Made by a program: the position numbers and the translations under genes
Notes under the pieces: model-generated
Database searches by the model: none
What the model was told of the DNA's origin: nothing
The model's input: only the letters and a program-made list of their open reading frames with translations
Shown here: positions 59,307 through 64,000 of the stretch, in pieces
How positions within the stretch are numbered: the first letter of the stretch is position 1
Layout of the letters: each line of letters starts with the position of its first letter
NCBI GenBank assembly: GCA_022316685.1
Contig: JAKJHU010000056.1
Coordinates: 4,207,872 to 4,271,871, forward strand
Source of the DNA: Progne subis subis
Lineage: Eukaryota; Chordata; Aves; Passeriformes; Hirundinidae
DNA length: 64,000 nt
Reading direction: 5' to 3'

Positions 59307-60667
59307 AAGGAATGCCAGATCATTTTTACCATTACAAAGCAAAGAAACACCTTTGACCTGTAGACTCTCCAGACTGCCCTGTAGAACACAGATCTTACAA
59401 GCCCTGTGTGTCCTACTTTACAGAGACAATTTAGAGCCTTCCAACATCGTGAAGCTTTTTCACCCAGAGCCATGGCAACCTTGTCTTGAGATCGGTTTAC
59501 AAAACTAATCTCTCGCAAAAGCATTTGGTACTGTTCTGCTGGGGATGCTGTGGGAGCTTTACAATCCTGATAATTAGAAACTTCCAATTAATTTGCAGGT
59601 TAAAATGTACTTGTGGTCATTTGATACCCATTTGTTCTCCTGCCAGCCTTGCCTGTAACTTAGAGCTCCAGGAGGCAAGGCAGCAGCTCTGCTGCTGTTT
59701 TTCTCAGCTGCATTTCAGCCAAAGTGCACCAAAATCGACATGTGCCATAGAAACTGCCTCACTAGCTCCAGATGCAAGCATCTGCTGATCCACCACTAAT
59801 GCAAACCAAAGGGCTTCACATCTGGAGATTCAGCTGAGCAAGCATGCAGAGGGAATTCGGCTGTCCAGATGTGAGCATCTGCTGCCATTTCTGGCCCTTG
59901 TGAGGTCTGGATGGGGCAGGCAGAGTGGAGCAAGGTCTGAAAGGGTCTTGCTGCTCTCTGGAGGCCAGGCAGGGTGTGTAAGGGCACCCCAAAACCTTTA
60001 GACAACTCTGTGAGAAACCTGAATCCCAGCTGGGTGTCTAGCTGCTGTGAGCTCTTGAGGATCTGTTGATTCCATTTCCTACCACAGGATCTCAGCCATG
60101 GTGCTCACTAAGGAATACAGACATGTAGTCACCTGAGTATAGGTGCCTTAGCTTTTGATCTGAATCCCACTTGATCTTAAAATATTACCTGGAGAAATAC
60201 TGTTTTTCTGTGCATAAATGTTATTGATAATTTTCTGGACTCCGCATATTTGGGGCAGCATTAGAGAAATCAACATATTAATAGAAGATATTGTTAATAG
60301 GCAAAGGGGGCTAAACAGAAAATAAAGAATAGACGCATTTTCCTCTTGCTTTCCTCAAAGGGGTCACAGTGGTACCAGAGAACTCCTAAATTTATTGTGG
60401 ATATAGCAGAGCCTAGATTTTCAAAGTCAAACTCAGAGAATTCAACTTTTTATAGTTTTGATTTTATTCTTTCCTAAGGTGAAGAAATAAAAATCACAAG
60501 GAGTCTATTAGAAAACCTGGGCTGATCTAATTTGAATTATCCTTAGAAGATGTTTGTTAGAAAAGATGACACTGTAAGAAACACTTTGTAGTCTAGAACT
60601 GAGATTTCTTAATACTGTTACCTGGTATCCTGGAGTCAGAAAACGGGAAGTAGAGGAGAGCACTGCA

Positions 60668-60810
60668 ATGCTTTGTGCTGGTTTTGGCTAAGGTAGAGTT
60701 ACTTTTCTTCCCTGTGGCTGGTGTAGGGCTGAGTTTTGGGGTTGTGGAGAGCACAGGATTGATGATATTAAGATATTTTCGTTATTGCTGAGCAGGGCTT
60801 ACACAGAAGG
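60668..60810 (+). mobile_element. LTR fragment of an avian endogenous retrovirus
   Basis: TGTGCTGGTTTTGGCTAAGG, then GTAGGGCTGAGTTTTGGGG and TTTTCGTTATTGCTGAGCAG followed by GGCTTACACAGA. This order of motifs is familiar from an avian LTR whose remaining 3' part is missing here. Confidence 0.6.
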
Positions 60811-61254
60811 GTAAGGCAGAAGAAGACTGAAGCTGAATTTCATTATTTCAAGAAGACATGTCTAAAAAGTTATGATGGGTTGAAGTGAAAGGAGCGTCAA
60901 AGACAACTTTAATATGGTGAAGAGGATGGAGATGGAACCAAGAGGTGTCAGACTGACCCTAAGCTCCAGGAGTTTCACATGCACCGGTCTGAAGGATCAG
61001 CTTCCCCTCCTGAATCACTTGTGACACCTCTGGGCAGCAACCAGCATTTTAAGCTCATCTGTCTAGCCAAAAATGGCATCACATGGCTGAAAACAGCAAG
61101 TGTAAAGGGAAGAGAAGAAAGGAAAAGAGTAAAATCAGTCTCAAGTCTGACTCAAAGACATGCAAGATTTAAGATGAAATTTTTAAGAAAAGCATAATGG
61201 AGATAAATGATATAACAAGCAGTATGGACTAATCAAAGTTAGCTGAGGAACATA

Positions 61255-61690
61255 ATTTTTTCATAAGGCTTTCTAGATGCAGAGAGTGCAGTAGAGCTCA
61301 TCCACAGTGTCTGGGAGAAAGCACTTGATTAAAGAGCATCTGAGACATTTATTCAGATGGGAAGGGTGGAAATTAAATGAACTGCAAACGTGCTGCATCG
61401 TGAAGGGGAGAAAGAAACATGCACTGCTGTAAAGGTAGGGATCAGAAGGGAGGTAAATCATTACTAAAGTTCTTTAAGAGATAGTTTTGACACCAATATT
61501 TTTGTCAATTACTTGGGCACAGAAAATGCCTGACAAGATCTGCTAATGGCAAAATTTAGAGGCAATATCCATATGTAAGCCGAGAGGGAATAAACCAGAG
61601 GCTCACGATCCTGAGGACTGTGGTAAGCAGGGAGAGATAAAATTCACTGGTGTGAAATGCAAGGTAATGAATCTGGGAACCCATTAAAAA
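61255..61690 (+). mobile_element. Ancient CR1-clade LINE remnant
   Basis: Decayed reverse-transcriptase region in sense orientation: TTTTGACACCAATATTTTTG, then TCAATTACTTGGGCACAGAA, then CTAATGGCAAAATTTAGAGG and AATGCAAGGTAATGAATCTG. It corresponds to the segment around and after the catalytic motif of CR1-type ORF2. No open frame survives. Confidence 0.55.
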
Positions 61691-64000
61691 TGCAGATTTC
61701 TGATACTTGTGCCCCTCATCTCCTGGAAATGACTGAGGAGTGCCAACTGACTGCAGAATGGTCAGCACGATGGAGTTATGAAAATGAGAGCTGTGGTCAC
61801 AGTCTCAGGAGAGATTGGGTTGAACTTCCCCTGGCTGGGCTGGGGAGGGTGTCTGCAGCAGAGACAGGACAGAAAGCATTGGTACCCCCTCACCTGAGTG
61901 CTGCTCACCCCTGTAACACCCAGGGTGATGTGGCAGGCAGGGGCAACCATGAGTGGGGGTGGACAAGAAGATAACAAGAGCAACTGGGAGACAATCACAT
62001 AAAAAGAGACAATGTCTGCTGGTGTTGGGTGTCCCAGAAAGGGGTAATGCGTTGTGATCCCAGCCTCACAAGGCTTGGCCCTTCTGTCAGCCCCTCCCCT
62101 GGTGAGCCTGGCCATCCCTGCTCTGCCTCACCTCCTCCTGGGGCTCTTGGCAAGCAGCTCCTTCTGCTGCTGCTGAGCCAAGAGGGGCTCAGGAGGGTCC
62201 AAGTCGGCACAACATCACCCCCAGTTTTCCCTTCGGGCTGGGAAGGACAAGTTTCCCTCCTCTGAACAATGAGATCAGATTAGGACAGTGTCTTCCAGGG
62301 CCACAATTTCTGTTTGGTGGGATTTGCCCTCCAGAACCAGACACAGGTCTCTTTTTCTCCCCTCAGAGGGAAGAAGGAACCAAAGTCACAAGTCTGTGGA
62401 GGAGCCAGGAGCCAACCCAAGATCTCAAGAGAAGTACATAAATGCCTACTCTGCAAGACTCTCCTTCCTTAGGGGGAAAAAACCCCAAACAAACAAACAA
62501 AAACACAACCAAAAATCACACTCACAAGCATTTGTAACACTCATCATCCAGACTTTCTCAAAGCAACTGAAACATATCAAAATTCTGGATCTCATGTTGA
62601 AAACTGGGCAGGGATGTATTAAGAAAGGGGGAAAATGTTCGCCCTCTGCTTGGATGTACTGCCATATACCTCTGTCAGGTGTAATTTAGGCTCCCATTCT
62701 TCTTCTCTCCTACCACTATTTCTATATATTAAGTTCCATTCTAATTTAATCATCCTCACTGCAGCATTTCTTAATTCAAAACTCCTAGGCTCCTAGGAAG
62801 GGTGTTTTCAGGGGAACACAGTGGGCTGGGGAATTTTTTTTGGCACTGGCAATTGGCATTCGCAGTTAACATGGAGAAATCCCAATTCCCAATGCCTTGG
62901 GGAAGATAATGAAGTTTGCACAGTTCTGAGACATTCGTAGGGAACTTGGAGGTGTAAAACAACTTTTATGAAAGAAAAACAGGAAACGTGTTAGTTTATG
63001 TTACAGGCAGCAAATGGGAAGCTTGCAGACAAGCAAAACCCTTATAAGTTAATTAATTTTCTGTGTTAATGTTATTCATGGGCCACACAGCAGCAGCAGA
63101 AGACTCCATCCAAGCCTGGGACCCCCTTGCTCTAACACTGTCTAGCAGGGTACCGAAAATCATCCACACCATTACAAGAGCTCCAGGAAAATTGCCCCTA
63201 GAACCATATTTTTCTGATAGAAATTGAAACATCCATAAATCATTCTGGTTTAACCCAGCTCTGATTATTTCAGATGAGGGATGAGCCCAGATGGTCTGTG
63301 TCCTGTGCACACCTGCCCTCCAGCTGCTGGGGAATGCCCTCTGGTTTGGGTTTAAGGGCTCAGTGAATTTCCCTGGAGATTCTGAATGTGTTTGCTGTGC
63401 AAGGACAGCGTTTGATGCCTTTAAAACCTATTGGACCCGCTGCAGCCTTCAAAGAATCTGTCCACATGCATCCAAAACTCCTGTGTGCAGAGCTCCTGGG
63501 TGGAACATGGACAAAGACACTTAATTCCTACTAGGAAAAGCCAGGATGGCACATCTTGGGCAAAGCCCTTCTCAAGCCTTTTGCCCAAGTATGTTGAAAC
63601 ACAGAGCAAGTGATCCAGGAGTTTCCAAAATGGGACACGGATAAAATGTGCCTGAAGCACACCAGAAGTGATTAAATCAAGATTACAAATATGAGAACAA
63701 AACCAAGAGACATCTAACTGAAAGCTCAGCCTTGGCTTTTTTTCTTCTGTAAGGACTAAAATTTTTGCAGATTCTGTATATACTGTTAATTTTTGATCTA
63801 AAGAGGTATTGGATAACATGAGTAAACTGGGAGAAAAAGCTAAAGTACAGCATTCTTGGGAAACTTAAGCCCAAGCACATTTTGTTCTCAATCCTAAATT
63901 TAAAGCTACTAATTACTTAGGTGTTTCCCTTTTAGACATCCATGCAGATTATTGGTTAAAAGTTAATGCTTGCCACTTCTTGTCAAAACACTTCTAACAG
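61691..64000. other. Gene-free sequence to the window end
   Basis: No supported exon and no clear repeat. Opposed open frames around 61657-62265 lack domains. An A/C-rich stretch lies near 62480-62510. Confidence 0.5.

Larger units (their letters stand above)
57252..60664. other. Gene-free sequence with A-rich simple repeats
   Basis: No supported exon. It contains a (CAAA)n stretch at about 57822-57850 and a (CAA)n/A-rich tract at about 59214-59306. Confidence 0.5.

Overview
The window reads as nuclear DNA from a bird, probably a songbird. It is AT-rich and gene-poor. Remnants of CR1, the main avian LINE family, occur throughout and are recognisable by their short 3' ends with an ATTCTATG-type octamer tail. 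Several LTRs have the structure and 3' ends of avian endogenous retroviruses. The songbird call rests mainly on remembered similarity of those LTRs and should be confirmed by database search.

One protein-coding gene is supported: HTR5A, the serotonin 5-HT5A receptor, on the + strand. It has two coding exons (5404-6141 and 7092-7424) separated by a 950 bp intron. Together they give a complete 356-residue class A GPCR with the aminergic signature residues in place. Its 5' end lies in a strong CpG island (about 4730-5720) that carries a dense G-quadruplex-prone run and an 18 bp palindrome. A second 18 bp palindrome and an AATTA-rich block lie upstream. Four AATAAA signals follow the stop codon.

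From 9.5 kb onward no coding exon could be supported. This part holds CR1 fragments of different ages and both orientations, several solo or partial LTRs, simple repeats, a 99 bp tandem duplication, and a second CpG-rich patch near 14.4-15.1 kb of unknown role. One LTR at 24.3 kb is nested inside a CR1 copy.

The most notable object is a 3.87 kb endogenous retrovirus at 35178-39050, with paired LTRs, a lysine-type primer binding site and a 5 bp CCCAA target duplication. Its 3' LTR differs from its 5' LTR at about 45 G-to-A positions against only about seven other changes. Roughly 35 of the 45 are in GG context. Its RNase H-integrase frame is broken by eight stops, all TAG. This pattern is the footprint expected of cytidine deaminase (APOBEC-type) editing of the minus-strand cDNA before integration. 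The element also lacks protease and reverse transcriptase and carries a 27 bp tandem array in a gag-position ORF.
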